In this document: in pieces, positions 23,101-34,048 of the stretch
How positions within the stretch are numbered: the stretch's first letter is position 1
Layout of the letters: the number at the start of each line of letters is the position of its first letter
Assembly: GCA_030141605.1 (NCBI GenBank)
Contig: JAQGDQ010000124.1
Span: 315,001 to 379,000 of the forward strand
Length of the DNA: 64,000 bases
Source of the DNA: Tubiluchus corallicola
Lineage: Eukaryota > Priapulida > Priapulimorpha > Priapulimorphida > Tubiluchidae
Direction of reading: 5' to 3'
The notes under the pieces: model-generated
The model's database searches: none
Seen by the model: only the letters and a program-made list of their open reading frames with translations
Told to the model about the DNA's origin: nothing
Translations under genes and position numbers: made by a program

Positions 23101-26100
23101 TTTTGTGCGCTAATGATATTTGTAAAAAAAATTGTGTAAAACTTCACGCAGCTGCAACAATAGGTTGCCATGGTGTTTGTGACATGCAGCTGTTGTGTTC
23201 ATTGTCCTAGATCACTCATGCTGTCATTCATCAGATTGCTGGAATGGCCATTGCTAAAGCTGCTGCTGCTATGGTGTCTGCCATCTAGAGGCAAGTTAAA
23301 AAAACAATGCAAGTGTGTAATTGCACTACTTGCAGTTGTATGTGTATATGTTAAGATTGAAAAAGGATGCTAAAGACAACGAAACCCTCCATTTACATAA
23401 AGCTACAAAATGTATCTAGAAATTTAGTTATCATCTACATACTGTTTTAGTGCACACAGTATTTGTATTAGTGTCGCTGTATAAAACTTGAAAAATTAAA
23501 CTCCAGCAATGACTATGAGGTACAATCAGCTTGACTGTAAGTTATTTACAACAAGTTTGGATAACATTGCGTAAACTTAAAAAAGTAATCAGGATAATTG
23601 TAGCACACGCTTAATTAATTAAGCAGAGGTATAAATTATTTTATATTCTTAAAAAGATTAATAATATATTTTGGTGAGTCAGTGACATTTTAGTGCACAC
23701 AGGGATAGCGACACAATGATGTTCTGCCAGCTGGCACAGACTTTTAAATTATTAAAAATGTTCTTTTTCGCTTATATATTTTTTTCAAAGAAGTAAGCAT
23801 AATGCTAAGCAGTATAACTTTGTGTGGAAAGTTTTTTGAGACATACTTTAAAATTACCTTTTCTTCCACACTAAGGACAAGATATTACAAATTTTACAAT
23901 GCATTATGACAATATTCCCGCGTAGCCAAATGCATCGGGCCATTCTGCAGCTGTTTCTATGAACTTAAATGTTCTTTTTTCATTTTTTGGTCAAGCCGAT
24001 TGGAGAGATGTACTTAAAAAAATTATAAAGCTGACATAAAGAGTTTTGCCAACGATTCTTCATATTTAACACTGATTTCCATTACATATTTGAAAATGTT
24101 TTCCTTCCTGCATGTCTCCTACATAATCATCACATTCAATTATGCTGTAACTATTACATTAATTATAGAGAGACTGGGTCAGAGAGCATTTGTGGGCAAA
24201 GTGTCCATGGACATGAACAGTCCAGTGTACTATGTAGAAAAGAATTTGAATGAAGCTGTACTTAGTGCAGAAAGGTATGATTATAATTATTAACAAGAAA
24301 AATTAATGGAAAAGATGTACTATAACATATAACAATAAGAAACATTTTATTCACATATACATGTAAAAAAATTAACATTTTAATTAACACTAAATAGATT
24401 TTAACCTTCAATCTTTTAACTTCAAAATTTGTTAAAACCATATTTTTAAAATAACAAAATAGTGAAGTTACCAGTGTTAGTAGTTCAAATTCAAGTACCG
24501 ATTGCCAATAAACATTGCTTTATGTTTTAGATTTGTCACAGAATTACTACAGAAGAGCAAGGTAATAAATTTTACACATTTTGTTTCGAGGTTCTGGGTG
24601 AATAAGTGTACTTTCAGTTATCTAAACAACTTTGGTAAATAAATGGAAAGTCAGATGCTTCTCACTTGCAGTGTGAAGCAACAAATTGTGCGTAATTATA
24701 TTATGTTACAGAATTCTCTGGTACAACCGATCATCACTCCCAGGTTTGCTATTACCTGCAGCGGGGAATTGATGAAGGAATTAGCACATTTAGCAAACAG
24801 GTACCAGCTTAACATACAGGTAAATATACAGCATGTTAGCAGAGCTTTCAAATTTTTAATAGTGAGAATGACATCAGTTTGTTAAATATCCCACAACAGA
24901 GATGACTGCTAGCATGCAGTGGAAACAATATGTCATTTTTATAATAAAAAAGTGAGGAAAAGCTTGTTGACGTTGTGGAATATTTAACAAGATAAAGCAT
25001 GTTCCAAGTACTCCATTGATTTTAAACTTAAGAAATACAAATAATGATATAATATTTGTTTGCTTGCATAGCAGAATCGTCCATAAGTCGGCAGTTAAGC
25101 TTTTCTAGTTATTCACATAAATTATGCTGAATCTCCATTTCATAAGGACCATTTTGATACCACGCTCATCACTCTATGTTATTTATAAGCTAAGATAATC
25201 TATATTGAAGTTAAGATACAGGCTGCACACTGAAAATCATAACCTTGAGAAAATCACTGTTGAAGTTAGCCATTGTTTTTTGACACGTTTTTGCAAAGCA
25301 CTTAGCAACAGTGCGAAAGTGTTGTTACTATGGATCATGGATACTATGGATCAAGAACACATTGACATTACGTTTAAATCCAGTGATGGCCGTTCCTGAT
25401 GAAGATCTGGGCTTGGCAACAAAAAAAACCGAAGCAAAATGACAGCTTCCACAAGCTACTATCTGAGTTTGAAAATACAAGTTTTTTTACAATTGCATTA
25501 CAATTGCATCTAGCCAGAAAAATGGGTAACGGGCTATAAAATTAGATTTTTAGTATTTTTTGAACATTTTCTTGATAATTTGATTCTAGAATATAAGTCC
25601 AATATGTTTAGCATTTGTTTTCATAAAAAACAAAAAATTGACATTTGACCAAATTTTTGGTGCATTCTACTTAGAAGCATCATAACGCAGTTTTAAGTAT
25701 GCCGACTTACGTGTGATTTTCGTTTGCAAGCAAATATATTCCAATTGGAATTAAACTGAACATAGCCTTTGAATACAGTAAGAGACTGTTACAACAATTA
25801 CACAGCATCAACAAATAACTGAAAGTCTAAAATATGCCAAAATGAACCACTAGAGAAACTCTGAATTAGCACTGTCAAGCAACATACCCAGCAAAGCTGC
25901 TGCATGTGATCATACAACAGGCAGCGTAACTGTAAATTAATTGCACTCTAGTTTAATTACTTGTAATATAAAACAAATTATAAATTAATTAAATAAAGCT
26001 GTATTAGAGGGACTAGATCAGCATGAGCTCATTGTTAATTACTTAATTTGCTTGGAAATTTTGAAATGACGCTATTTAGTACATCAAGTATTTGCCTTCC

Positions 26101-27367
26101 GTCGTCCCACGGCACAATTGTTGCTTTAATGTTCTCCTTATACTCATCCACTTCATTCAAATATTTCTCCATAGTGTAACCTCTTCTTGGAAATGCAAAG
26201 TCATTAATATCAAGTCGCAGGGCTGGGCAGATGTCATTGGCTCCATCCCCAACATAAGCTTTACATGTAAATGCCACGCCTTCTCGTTTTCTCTTTGCTA
26301 CGTATTCATCTAGTATGTGACCCTTACAGAGGTTAACGGTACTTTTGTCACACCAGTCTTGATGGTGGTACGGTTTGACAGTTAGCAACCCATCTTTGCG
26401 GTACTCAGCAGGATTTGTGAATACAGCATTTATTCGATGCTTCACTTCTTTGGCATCCAGAATGTAGTCAATGAAAATGGAATTGGAATCAGAGATTATG
26501 ATCACTTCACAATCATTTGTAAGACTAGTGAGGAGAGCATGCATCCCTTGTGTTAATGTCAGTTCTTCCATAGACTTTTTCATATCATCTGCTCTGATGC
26601 CATTTTTGAACAGGTACTCGAACACAAGACCCATAAATTTAGTCCAGCCTGTCTGCACATACGTTTTGCGAATGTGTTCAGGAATAATTCCATTTGGGGC
26701 TAGTTTTTGAATGTATATGTCACTGTTTTCATTTATTACTGTATGATCGAAATCTAGTGCTAGCAGCAGTTTCTCTTGCATGATGCGGATGTGTTGCAGC
26801 GATGGTTTGTTGATTAGAGAACGAAACATGAATTTACCTGGCCATCAGATAGTCTGAAATGTGATGAAATACTGAATCAGGAATTCAGAATCTGAGATAC
26901 AGTTTAGAGAAATATATAAAAATGCTCGTTTCGTTAACAAACAGAGCTCATTATTGAATTTATAACTCGTCCAAGTAAGTGCTAGGTGGGCAGTACTGCT
27001 AAAAAGTATGGGTGTTGGTATTATAAATTTAAATGCACAATAGCTTTAAAGCATTTAAAAATGCTTTTATTTTGTAGACACACATTAGTGAGAATAGAAG
27101 CGAATGCGATATTCTAAAATCAGTGTTTCCCGATGCACAAAATTATGCCGATATTTACGACAAAGCAGGTCTACTCACAGGAAAGGTAAGATAGTAACAA
27201 ATACTCACAGTGAGAAAAATTTTGTGCATTTGTGGAAATCTCTAATCCAGATTAGATTAAGATTTTTTACATTAAGATTTGCTCATGTTTAAAACTCTAT
27301 CTTTTATTACGTTTTCTCACTGCTATTCAGAGAAAGATGAGAGACGAGAGAGAGGGAGAGGGAGAGG

Positions 27368-27398
<31 letters not shown>

Positions 27399-27405
27399 AG
27401 GGAGG

Positions 27406-27466
<61 letters not shown>

Positions 27467-30152
27467 AGAGTCAGAGAGAAAGAGAGAGAGAGAGAGAGAG
27501 TCAGAGGGCAGAGAGGGATGGCAGGGCTATAATAACAGTGTTTTGTTCTTTCAGACAGTTTTAGCACATGCAGTCCACCTAAATGAAACAGAAAGAAGGA
27601 TAATTTACAGTCGTGGATCAGGGGTTTCGCACTGCCCAAACTCAAACATAAGCTTACACAGTGGATTATGCAACACTCGTCAATTGCTATCTGATGACAT
27701 TAATGTTGGGCTAGGTACAGGTAAGTAGAGCTAAATTTTTCATGAATAGTTTAAACTTTTTTCTTTTTAAGTACGGTGCAAATGGGCCATAAGCAAATGA
27801 AGTACTATTCGTTTGTCTTAAAACAAAGCAATATCGTTTAAATGAACAAATCTTAATAACAATAAAAGACAACTCAAATGTCCCCAAAACAAACTATCTT
27901 GCTAGTGCAAACGTAAGTTGCATCCATATGGGAATTTTCCTTAAGCAAAGGAGCATACTAGAATTTCTACAATATATAAAGAGTTTCTACAACCCAGAAT
28001 ATCTACACCATTTTTTACGACTAACATCAGTTGATAATCAGTTGGTAAAAAATTGTATAATTACTACAGATGTCAGTGGAGGATATCACCCCTCTGTCCT
28101 GGATGCTATACGTCATGCTGTACAAACATCAAACTTACTGAAGATGAACCCAGATGACAATTATAAGCCAATACACTACCCTGAAGCATTTCGGATGGCA
28201 ACACTAGGAGGTGCAGAAGGTACATTTTCATGAGTTTACTTTCAGCATGTAACATACTGCTGCTTCGCACACCTACGGTGTACGGGGCTAAAAGAAACGA
28301 AAACAGAAATGGATTTCTATCTGTTTTCGAATGAATATTATTTTGAGAGAAGTATTTTTTGAAGGTGACATTTTTGACGAATGAGGAATGCCAAATTAGG
28401 ACTTTGCTTAACTGATGAAATATGCTTAGAATGTCAAGCAAGGCTAAGGTCTCACTCACCCTGGTAGGCCAATAAGACAGAAAGATTTTGGTAAATCACA
28501 TAATAACGGACTAATAATGGACATAATAACGGACTTCTGTACTTTTTAAGACAACTTAAATCATTTAAAACTGTCCCTGCTTTGATGGAAAGTTTTTATC
28601 GTGCAGTAAATGAAAGCACCTTAACAACATCCCTCACTGTTTGATATGGTGCCACCAAGCAGGGAGATCGCAATGCTCTTGATCAAGTTGTTGAATCCGC
28701 CTCAAAAATTATAGGAGTTGAACAGCAATTTATGGAACATTTGTATGAAACTAGGGTCGCAAAGAGAGCACAAGTCATCATGAAAGATGAATTTCAGCTA
28801 GGTGATAAATAAATGCTCCCCTCTGGTCGTAGATGCCACTCGATTAACGCTAAACCACAAGAAGTTAAATTCTTTCTATCCCGTTGCAATTTGTAATATT
28901 AATAGTAAATTTCATTAATTCTCCAATATTAATTCTCTATGTCACTTGTACAACTGATTGAATTATTTGTGTTAATCTCCTTGTTGTTTGCATAAGTTAT
29001 TGTAGTACGTAAAACCACATAAATTTCATTTACAACTTACTACAGAAATCTTTCATGATTCTTTCATCTTTCTCCACATGGTGTTGTAATAAGAACAGAT
29101 CACGTTGTACTAACACAATTATGAATTCTACATGTTTCAGTACTTGCGATAGACGATAAAGTTGGGAATTTTGAAGTTGGTAAAGAATTTGATGCTTTAC
29201 TGGTTGACACTGCTGCACCTAACTCTCCTTTTGACATGTTTGAAAATGATGGACCGGAACAACTGCTTACAAAGTTTCTTTTCGTAGGTAAGAAAACATT
29301 TTTTAGGTATATTGCTGCAGATACTTGAGTGAGAAAATCAGTTTACTGGAGGACGTGTGTTCTTATATAGTAAATGACGAAATGAGATACAGTGCTAATA
29401 TGGTTAAAACATTTTCCAAAAAATTGAACAGAAAACGGAGAGAAAAATTTATTTATTAAATTAATTTAATAAAATGTCGATACGATCGGTATAGAAGTGT
29501 AGCCGTTTCAAGCTTGCCATGTTATGGGATATGCAGTACTGGTGTACCGAGCCTTGAATTTATCAAACCGAACCAAGTCAAGCCCGAACCTTTCAACTTT
29601 TTACTAACTGAACCAGAATTGAACCCAAGCTTTTAGAAACAAACACCAGGCTGAGCCCTAACATGAGTACTGATCAGAGTAGGTATGAACTAAGCACGAG
29701 CTGTTGTACCTGCCAAATCAAAACAAGCTTGAAAATCTCATAAATTTGATTATAGTTTGTTTGTTTATTTGTTTATCCACAAGAGCTTTAATTATATGAG
29801 CAATGAGTGTTGAGTAAAATTGGTGAATAAACATTTTTTAATTGCTCATAGTACTTGCAAAAAAACTAGCATGCATTGGAAATAGTGAAAATTTCTAGGT
29901 GTAAATAATTTAGCATACGATTTAAACAGTGGCACAGCCTCTGTTTAGGCTACCGAAGGTGCTGAACTGAATCGAGTGACACGGCTCCTTTTGGTCACCA
30001 AGCAGTTCTGCAAAATCCGCGCAGAATACACGGCTTGTGTGTATTCAACGCAACTATAAGTGTTTTACACAAATCTTTGCATTTTTTCAGGTGATGACAG
30101 AAACATCAAAGAAGTTTACGTTGCTGGTGATAAAGTCATGTCAAATGCCTAA
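14101..30152 (+). CDS. GDA: Guanine deaminase (guanine to xanthine), 12 exons
   Basis: I could join 12 exons with consistent phases: 14101-14214, 15007-15095, 21227-21398, 22598-22685, 24169-24274, 24531-24561, 24712-24819, 27078-27185, 27555-27720, 28070-28219, 29141-29287 and 30091-30152. The total is 1341 bases, 446 aa; human GDA has 454. All introns are GT-AG. The family is the zinc amidohydrolases, which deaminate guanine to xanthine in purine breakdown. Metal and catalytic residues are present: HxH in PGLIDSHIHGSQYS (H79, H81), H238 in THISEN, H277 in VLAHAVHL and D328 in GLGTD. HCPNSN and NFEVGKEFDALL are further family blocks. Exon 1 begins MMPEKRRLRVFHGTAVHST, aligned with the family N-terminus. 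AATAAA is at 30208-30213. Introns 2 and 7 hold three antisense genes, and other introns carry SINE, MITE and LINE debris. Coding looks intact. Confidence 0.95.
15181..15370. repeat. 95-bp tandem duplication in GDA intron 2
   Basis: Two copies of a 95-bp unit beginning ACCTAACAAGTGACATATCA lie head to tail (15181-15275 and 15276-15370) with only a few differences. It looks like a recent local duplication with no coding content. Confidence 0.9.
15671..16035. repeat. C/T-rich low-complexity tract
   Basis: About 365 bases of imperfect CTCT/CCCT/TTTC. The long open frames over it, rich in Ser, Leu, Pro and Phe, are artefacts of the composition. Confidence 0.9.
16101..16347 (-). mobile_element. 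5S-rRNA-like SINE, copy 1
   Basis: Read on the minus strand, the head contains AAGTTAAGCA, a spacer, then GGGAGACCACTTAGGAATA. These correspond to the 5S rRNA internal promoter blocks (GAAGCTAAGCA ... GGATGGGAGACC ... GGGAATACC). The tail ends CTAGGGTCTAGTTCTGCCAT, shared with the other two copies. SINEs with 5S-derived heads (SINE3 type) are known in animals. Confidence 0.6.
17279..17482. repeat. C/T-rich low-complexity tract
   Basis: About 200 bases of imperfect pyrimidine repeat inside copy 2 of the composite element, matching the tract in copy 1. The 97-codon open frame over it is an artefact. Confidence 0.85.
17664..17895 (-). mobile_element. 5S-rRNA-like SINE, copy 2
   Basis: On the minus strand: CTGAGTGGTCACGGTATGTG, then GAAGTTAAGCATGCC, GCCTGGCAACTGGGTGGTT, GGGTGACCACTTTGGGAATC. 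This is the clearest 5S-like head of the three copies. The tail CTAGAGTCTGGTCCTGCCAT matches copy 1. Confidence 0.65.
18781..18898. repeat. 118-bp near-perfect palindrome
   Basis: The sequence begins ATGTTATTTGTATCAAAAAA and ends with its complement, TTTTTTGATACAAATAACAT. The arms stay complementary almost to the centre, where TACATATGTATATA meets its inverse. Only a few mismatches or one-base indels occur in about 56 pairs. It is either a small MITE or a long-stem hairpin that could be transcribed as part of GDA intron 2. Confidence 0.85.
19893..20288 (-). CDS. LSM10: LSM10, U7 snRNP Sm-like protein
   Basis: 131 aa in a single exon. The start at 20288 (MAFSLHSLRETAKSVNSL) was chosen over an ATG 12 bases upstream because the family protein starts MAVSHSVKERT at the equivalent point. 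Sm motif 1 covers SLVCLLQALQGQITTIELRNE and GFMNVKMSGVTF, and Sm motif 2 is QIRFVHIPDSINI. In other animals LSM10 replaces SmD1 in the U7 snRNP, which cuts the 3' end of replication-dependent histone pre-mRNAs. The C-terminus is a Lys/Arg/Gln-rich tail (KRAKKNQKTRNQ). The gene lies wholly inside GDA intron 2 on the opposite strand, 122 bases after the METTL21A stop, so the two may share transcription. Confidence 0.93.
   Translation of the reverse strand: MAFSLHSLRETAKSVNSLVCLLQALQGQITTIELRNEASAKGLIVNVDGFMNVKMSGVTFTNMYGEAQEFQEFFIQGKQIRFVHIPDSINIGDTIEKQLELMNKKQQPPSAQGTAKRAKKNQKTRNQNAHK
20411..21055 (-). CDS. METTL21A: METTL21A-like protein-lysine methyltransferase
   Basis: 214 aa in one exon; human METTL21A has 218. 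The start was placed at MCDNKALVLYE (21055) rather than the longer open frame, because ALVLYE aligns with the family start ALVPYE. Seven-beta-strand fold motifs are visible: family block DWNHQGVAGVVWDAAVVLS at about 38-56, SAM-binding motif I ELGAGTGLVGIVAA at about 73-86, acidic residue D96 in VVITDRE, and the post-I block DIVLGADIVYIEDTF at about 139-153. In known members METTL21A trimethylates a lysine in HSP70 chaperones. AATAAA overlaps the last two codons (Asn-Lys) before TGA, so the 3'UTR may be very short. The start is only 171 bases from the antisense GDA exon 3, so its promoter must overlap GDA exon sequence or the intron border. Confidence 0.93.
   Translation of the reverse strand: MCDNKALVLYETSNILAPFRENSKEFVFVGRPITLSQDWNHQGVAGVVWDAAVVLSAYIEQRRDLFRNKTVIELGAGTGLVGIVAALIGGHVVITDRESVTDSLLRNVNKNLHGPNEVVNVSVKALNWGVNLQDFSQFDIVLGADIVYIEDTFSDLFRTIDYLAHRNTLVLLACKIRNDRDVKFIKMLKTDFHVAEVHYDKTADIKIYSAYKNK
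21431..21694 (+). mobile_element. 5S-rRNA-like SINE, copy 3 (degenerate)
   Basis: The head GGTAGCTGAGTGGTGGTTAT is followed by GTGCTAAACGC and CTAACTGGATGAGAGACC, matching the SINE heads at 16101 and 17664 in order. The end TTCTAGATCCTGCCAT corresponds to their tail. It lies in GDA intron 3 on the sense strand and is more diverged than the other two. Confidence 0.5.
22749..23342. mobile_element. MITE with 27-bp terminal inverted repeats, copy A
   Basis: The left end CATGCGACTGCGAATAGTGC continuing AATTACA is complementary to the right end TGTAATTGCAC...GTTGTATG at 23 of 27 positions, and the inner 13 bases (TAGTGCAATTACA) are perfect. The body matches copy B at 42400 over its length (CCAACAGATCTA.TAAGA, TTTATCAAGTG.TTTATGCTG, TCTAGGGGCAAGTTAAAAA and others). 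It lies in GDA intron 4. Open frames inside are chance. Confidence 0.75.
26035..26829 (-). CDS. PHOSPHO: PHOSPHO1/2-family HAD phosphatase
   Basis: Up to 264 aa from 26829; a start at Met17 (26781) is equally plausible and gives a length close to human PHOSPHO2. Haloacid-dehalogenase motifs are complete: nucleophile DFDHT (D26, D28), motif II IIISDSN (S113), and GDGANDICP at about 194-202 for magnesium binding. FTNPAEY, NLCKGHIL and FPRRGYTMEKYL are PHOSPHO-family blocks. Known members hydrolyse phosphocholine and phosphoethanolamine (PHOSPHO1) or pyridoxal phosphate (PHOSPHO2). The sequence carries features of both, so substrate cannot be assigned. The coding part has no intron. It lies inside GDA intron 7 on the opposite strand. 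A CAGGTAAAT word just upstream of the first ATG could be a splice donor, which would favour an unseen 5' exon arrangement. Confidence 0.9.
   Translation of the reverse strand: MFRSLINKPSLQHIRIMQEKLLLALDFDHTVINENSDIYIQKLAPNGIIPEHIRKTYVQTGWTKFMGLVFEYLFKNGIRADDMKKSMEELTLTQGMHALLTSLTNDCEVIIISDSNSIFIDYILDAKEVKHRINAVFTNPAEYRKDGLLTVKPYHHQDWCDKSTVNLCKGHILDEYVAKRKREGVAFTCKAYVGDGANDICPALRLDINDFAFPRRGYTMEKYLNEVDEYKENIKATIVPWDDGRQILDVLNSVISKFPSKLSN
27338..27516. repeat. (GA)n microsatellite in GDA intron 8
   Basis: About 180 bases of GAGA with GGGA interruptions, ending less than 40 bases before the acceptor of GDA exon 9. Arg/Glu-rich and Ser/Leu-rich open frames over it are artefacts. Confidence 0.95.
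28531..28896 (+). pseudogene. LINE reverse-transcriptase C-terminus remnant (CR1/Rex1-like)
   Basis: One frame reads LYFLRQLKSFKTVPALMESF, then YGATKQGDRNALDQVVESAS, KIIG, and after a stop MLPSGRRCHSINAK, ending at TAA. The order RLYFLR.L..F ... YG....D...L..V...A..I.G ... LPSGRR.RSI is typical of the C-terminus of many animal non-LTR retrotransposons. At least two in-frame stops (TGA where W is expected, TAA before MLPSGRR) make it dead. It sits in GDA intron 10. Confidence 0.8.
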
Positions 30153-32122
30153 GCAGATTTGCTGACACTTCACCAAATGCAAAATATAAAGAATGTCACC
30201 CCCGAGAAATAAAATGCATCTACTCAGAACTGTTGTTATAGAATGCAGTGGACTTTTTCGAATAATTACCTTTAAGAACTGTCAACATTTGTATTCTTTA
30301 CTAAATTTCTTAGAAACTTTTCGGATTTTACCATAAATATCAGTCAAAATTGCTGGATTTATCTGAGCTATTACTTTTTCTAAAACATGTTACAAGATTT
30401 TAATTAGCTTATTATGTAACAAACCTATTAGCCCAAATAATTAACGAAGTTATTTTGCTTGCCTCTTCACAGCTTGCACATAATAAAGTTCTTCCAGAGG
30501 GCTCCTCTGAACATTAAGCATTTTCAGTTTTTAATTTTTTACAACTTTTACACCACCCCGCAAAACGGATAAATGGCGATTTTAAGATTAAATAAAGAAA
30601 AATTTGTTTGTTCTCTGGCAAAAATGCCAGCAAAAATCATCAAATAAATGAATGCATTCAGAAATCAGCAAACTGGTTATTTATCAACAAAAATTGAAGA
30701 AAATCGATGGTCCTGTTTACACTTAACAAAATGTGCTGAACAGCTTGACTGACATTCTAAAGACAGTGTGATATATTAGAATACGTTTTCACAGCTGCTT
30801 AGTTTCAAGGCAACCGTGAACAATACAATCTCAAAAGATAAACGAAAAAATACTTGAAAATACCTAGATTTCATTTTATAAACTTCCATGCTTTTGAATC
30901 AGTTTCTATATTTTTAAAATAAGCCTTCGTACAAACCGGAGTGTGTCTTCCAAGAATTGACAAATTTAAGATAGCACAGCTTGTTATCTCACAATGTCAT
31001 AGTTAAAAAGTAATATTTTGATACTCTGACATGTAATTTCAATTGTTAAACAATTTTTCCAAGCAATTTTTTTCAAACAATACAGTAAACAGTCTGCAAA
31101 TTGCACATAAAGGTGCAGCTACCATGTGAATACCACAGTGGTATATTTGCAGCTTCTATATGATACCAAATATCCTACTTTGCAAGAGAGTCGGAGAACA
31201 GAAAAAGCTGCAGTGCTGATACAAAATCAAACATGAAAACTAGGTATTTTTGGTATTCGTCAAGAACGGAGAACACTTTACTGAAAGTCTTGGACTTCAC
31301 TACATATGTAAACCGTAAAATTAGAGCGCAATGGAAAGGTTCGCAAATTTTGCAAGGAGAGAGAAGAGCAAAATCTTCAGACATAAATTACACTATTATT
31401 TAAGTCGCTCTTCTGCACGTTGCACCAACATGTCAGCTTTAGTTGATGACAGGCAGTCAGTTTATAAAGCATAAAGTACTGGATAATGTTATTATATGTT
31501 AGCTATGCCAGTGCAAGTGTTAGCGATTAGCTAATGAAAGGCACATGATTAGCTGATGACAACTGTACAATTGTACTTATTTTGAGATGTAAATTCATTT
31601 CAAAACTGCATAATTTGAAACGGCAATTTTCACTATGCACATTTATATAGAACTTCACTTTACTAGCTCTACGTCTAAAATATGTAGAACACTTACTTTA
31701 CAACATGTATTTGAATGATTCTTCGTTAAAGGATTTTTCTTGAAACTGTAAATAAAAAATGAAATCATCTATCAAATAAAAATATTTTTTATTTAACTCC
31801 TCAATTTCAATTTAATTCAATTCAATTCATTTGCACACGTAACATTTTAGTACATTGACAATACACACAGAAAATGCAATGTGTAATTATTCAGAAGGAT
31901 AAACTTGACAAAACATATTCTAGTAAATGATGACACAATATCTACATAGGACTAAGTCTAACACTACAGTATTATGATGCAAAAACTGGTATCAACATAT
32001 ATATATAATAACAATGCCACTAACTGCTACCTGAAAAGGTAACAGGTTGACAGACAACTTACATAACTACAATAAACGCTCATTTCACTGACATGTAGGT
32101 AGCAGCCAGTACTTTTGACGTT
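30153..32122. other. 3' flank of GDA; intergenic
   Basis: AATAAA at 30208-30213 is the likely GDA polyadenylation signal. After that I see no gene; a minus frame at 31175-31384 has no family features. The stretch from about 31790 to 32122 is probably the 3' tail of the LINE remnant that follows. Confidence 0.45.
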
Positions 32123-32350
32123 TCAATGAGAATGTTTTCTTAATTCAGAATTTCTAAAAATCAAGTCATCAAAGAGGCAGAAATCAGTTTTATAATTGCA
32201 ATTGAACAACCATGAAAGTGAAGTAGTGTTATTACTGTAGAACGACAGGTTGTATAATTTACTTTCATAAATTCTGCTATTTTCAGTATATAGAGGGCAA
32301 TTAAAAATAAAACATAATTCGTCTTCTATTTTAGTACCATTATCAGGCAT
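32123..32350 (-). pseudogene. LINE C-terminal remnant (EDE..F.F.CPLY type)
   Basis: The minus-strand frame reads KIEDELCFIFNCPLYTENSR, the end-of-ORF2 block (EDE.HF.F.CPLY...R) found in many invertebrate non-LTR elements, followed by an AT-rich tail. The upstream part is degraded, and no longer element is visible. Confidence 0.6.
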
Positions 32351-34048
32351 TAATTATGGAAGTTGTTACACAACTTACAGTAAATTGAGTAGTCGCATAG
32401 CATTTCTTAAACAGAAAGGTGTATTAGAGTATCTTCCTTATTATTATGGTCGCTTATCCTTACCTTAGCTTTGTTATGCACTGGCTACAACGAAGGACTA
32501 GGTTGGTGGTTGTTAGGTTTATTTTGAAGGTGGTTAGACGAAATTCGTGAGTGCTGTTAACAAGAGCCACCCCATAATACCTTATTATTAATATTAACAC
32601 TTCATAAACATCAATAGTACAAGGATAAAGCAAACAGCGTTAGTAAATAATTACACATTCAACAAATAATTCAAAATTATAAAAATACGTACAATATAGT
32701 AAAGTAGCAAGTGAGTGCAGACCAATAGCAACAAAAGATTAATTGGGCGTCAACTATAGCAGTAGAAAGCCAGCATTGAGATAGGCATTACAATACGTTA
32801 TTAAATACGTTTTTAGCCGAAAAATATTTCATCCAAACAACAGTTACAGATAATCGCTACAGAATTCTAAAACAAAGCGTTACTTCCTTTAGGATTTGCC
32901 CAGTTTTTTACCTTTTTCTGGTGTTGGAAAGTGAAGGCTCAGACGATGGCACTCACGAGAAATCTTCACCATGATTTCGGCATCGCGTCGCTAAGTTCAA
33001 ACCGTTCTATTTACTAATCCTAGCAGTGCGTTCAGCGAGAAAGTTTTCAAACGGAAAAGTTTTTTTCGCAAAGAAACTTGCCAGTAATGCAACAATGAAA
33101 TTGTAAGCAGCTTCACACCAGAGAGCAAAATCTACTGCAAGTTACTCTCTGACAGTACGTGCAAACAGTAGAGTCAGATTCAGATTTCCGTAATTTGAAA
33201 ACATCATGAATTAGTACAGTGTTTAGCCGCTTAATAATGTGGACATAGAATGGCGAAAGATCCATAATTGTATTATAAGATCCATAAGACTGTATCATAA
33301 TTGTTGTCAGAGTAATTTACGCAGGATTCGACAGCTTTATGTTAATCTGATAATTATTACAGAACAACAAGAATTTGGTCATTGCAAATAAGCGTTACAA
33401 ATGCAATAAGTAAATGAGGGCCTCCACCAGTATAGGTCTCTCTAATATCTCGAGATTGTAAATTCAAAACTAAATCAAGTCTGTTATTATAATTAACGAG
33501 GTTGTGCACTTTGCATGTAATTAGCACAATGGCACAAATTCTGACACTTAGGCTATTTTGCACAGAAAGTCCTTAAAGTTGCCTTGTTCAATCAAAAGTC
33601 GCATAGCAAGCAGTTCATGAACCCCCCAAACTGTTGATATGTGCAATATTAGTAGTGAATTAAGCACACTACCTGGACAAACAAAATTTGCACAACAATA
33701 AAGGCTGTACGTTTTGGCACCTGTTCAACCAGCCTCTAATAAATGACAATTTTGACAGTTATCAACTAATTTTGAATTGACTAACATGACAAGTTCATGG
33801 TTTTTATGACATAAAATATCTAGGGGAACGTAGTCGAGATGTATAAGAAAACCTTTAAACTACCTTCAAAAATTCACGTGTTGCAGTGAACAGATGATGT
33901 ATGCAAGGATTGTGGTCCTATTTATGACGATGCTTGGACAACAGCTTTAATGTGAATTTCGTGGCTATTATTAAAATCAGTATAATATTATATAGAGTAA
34001 AAGTGTCCTAAACGTTCAACTCTGATATTCAAATAAAATGAATCACAA
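32351..34048. other. Intergenic, no gene recognised
   Basis: AT-rich. Minus-strand open frames at 33113-33298 and 33357-33563 match nothing I know. No clear AATAAA was found directly after the glycosyltransferase stop on the minus strand. Confidence 0.4.

Noticed and set aside
27279-27728. Arg/Glu-rich 149-codon frame
   Set aside because: It is the (GA)n microsatellite read into GDA exon 9. Only 27555-27720 is coding, as GDA.
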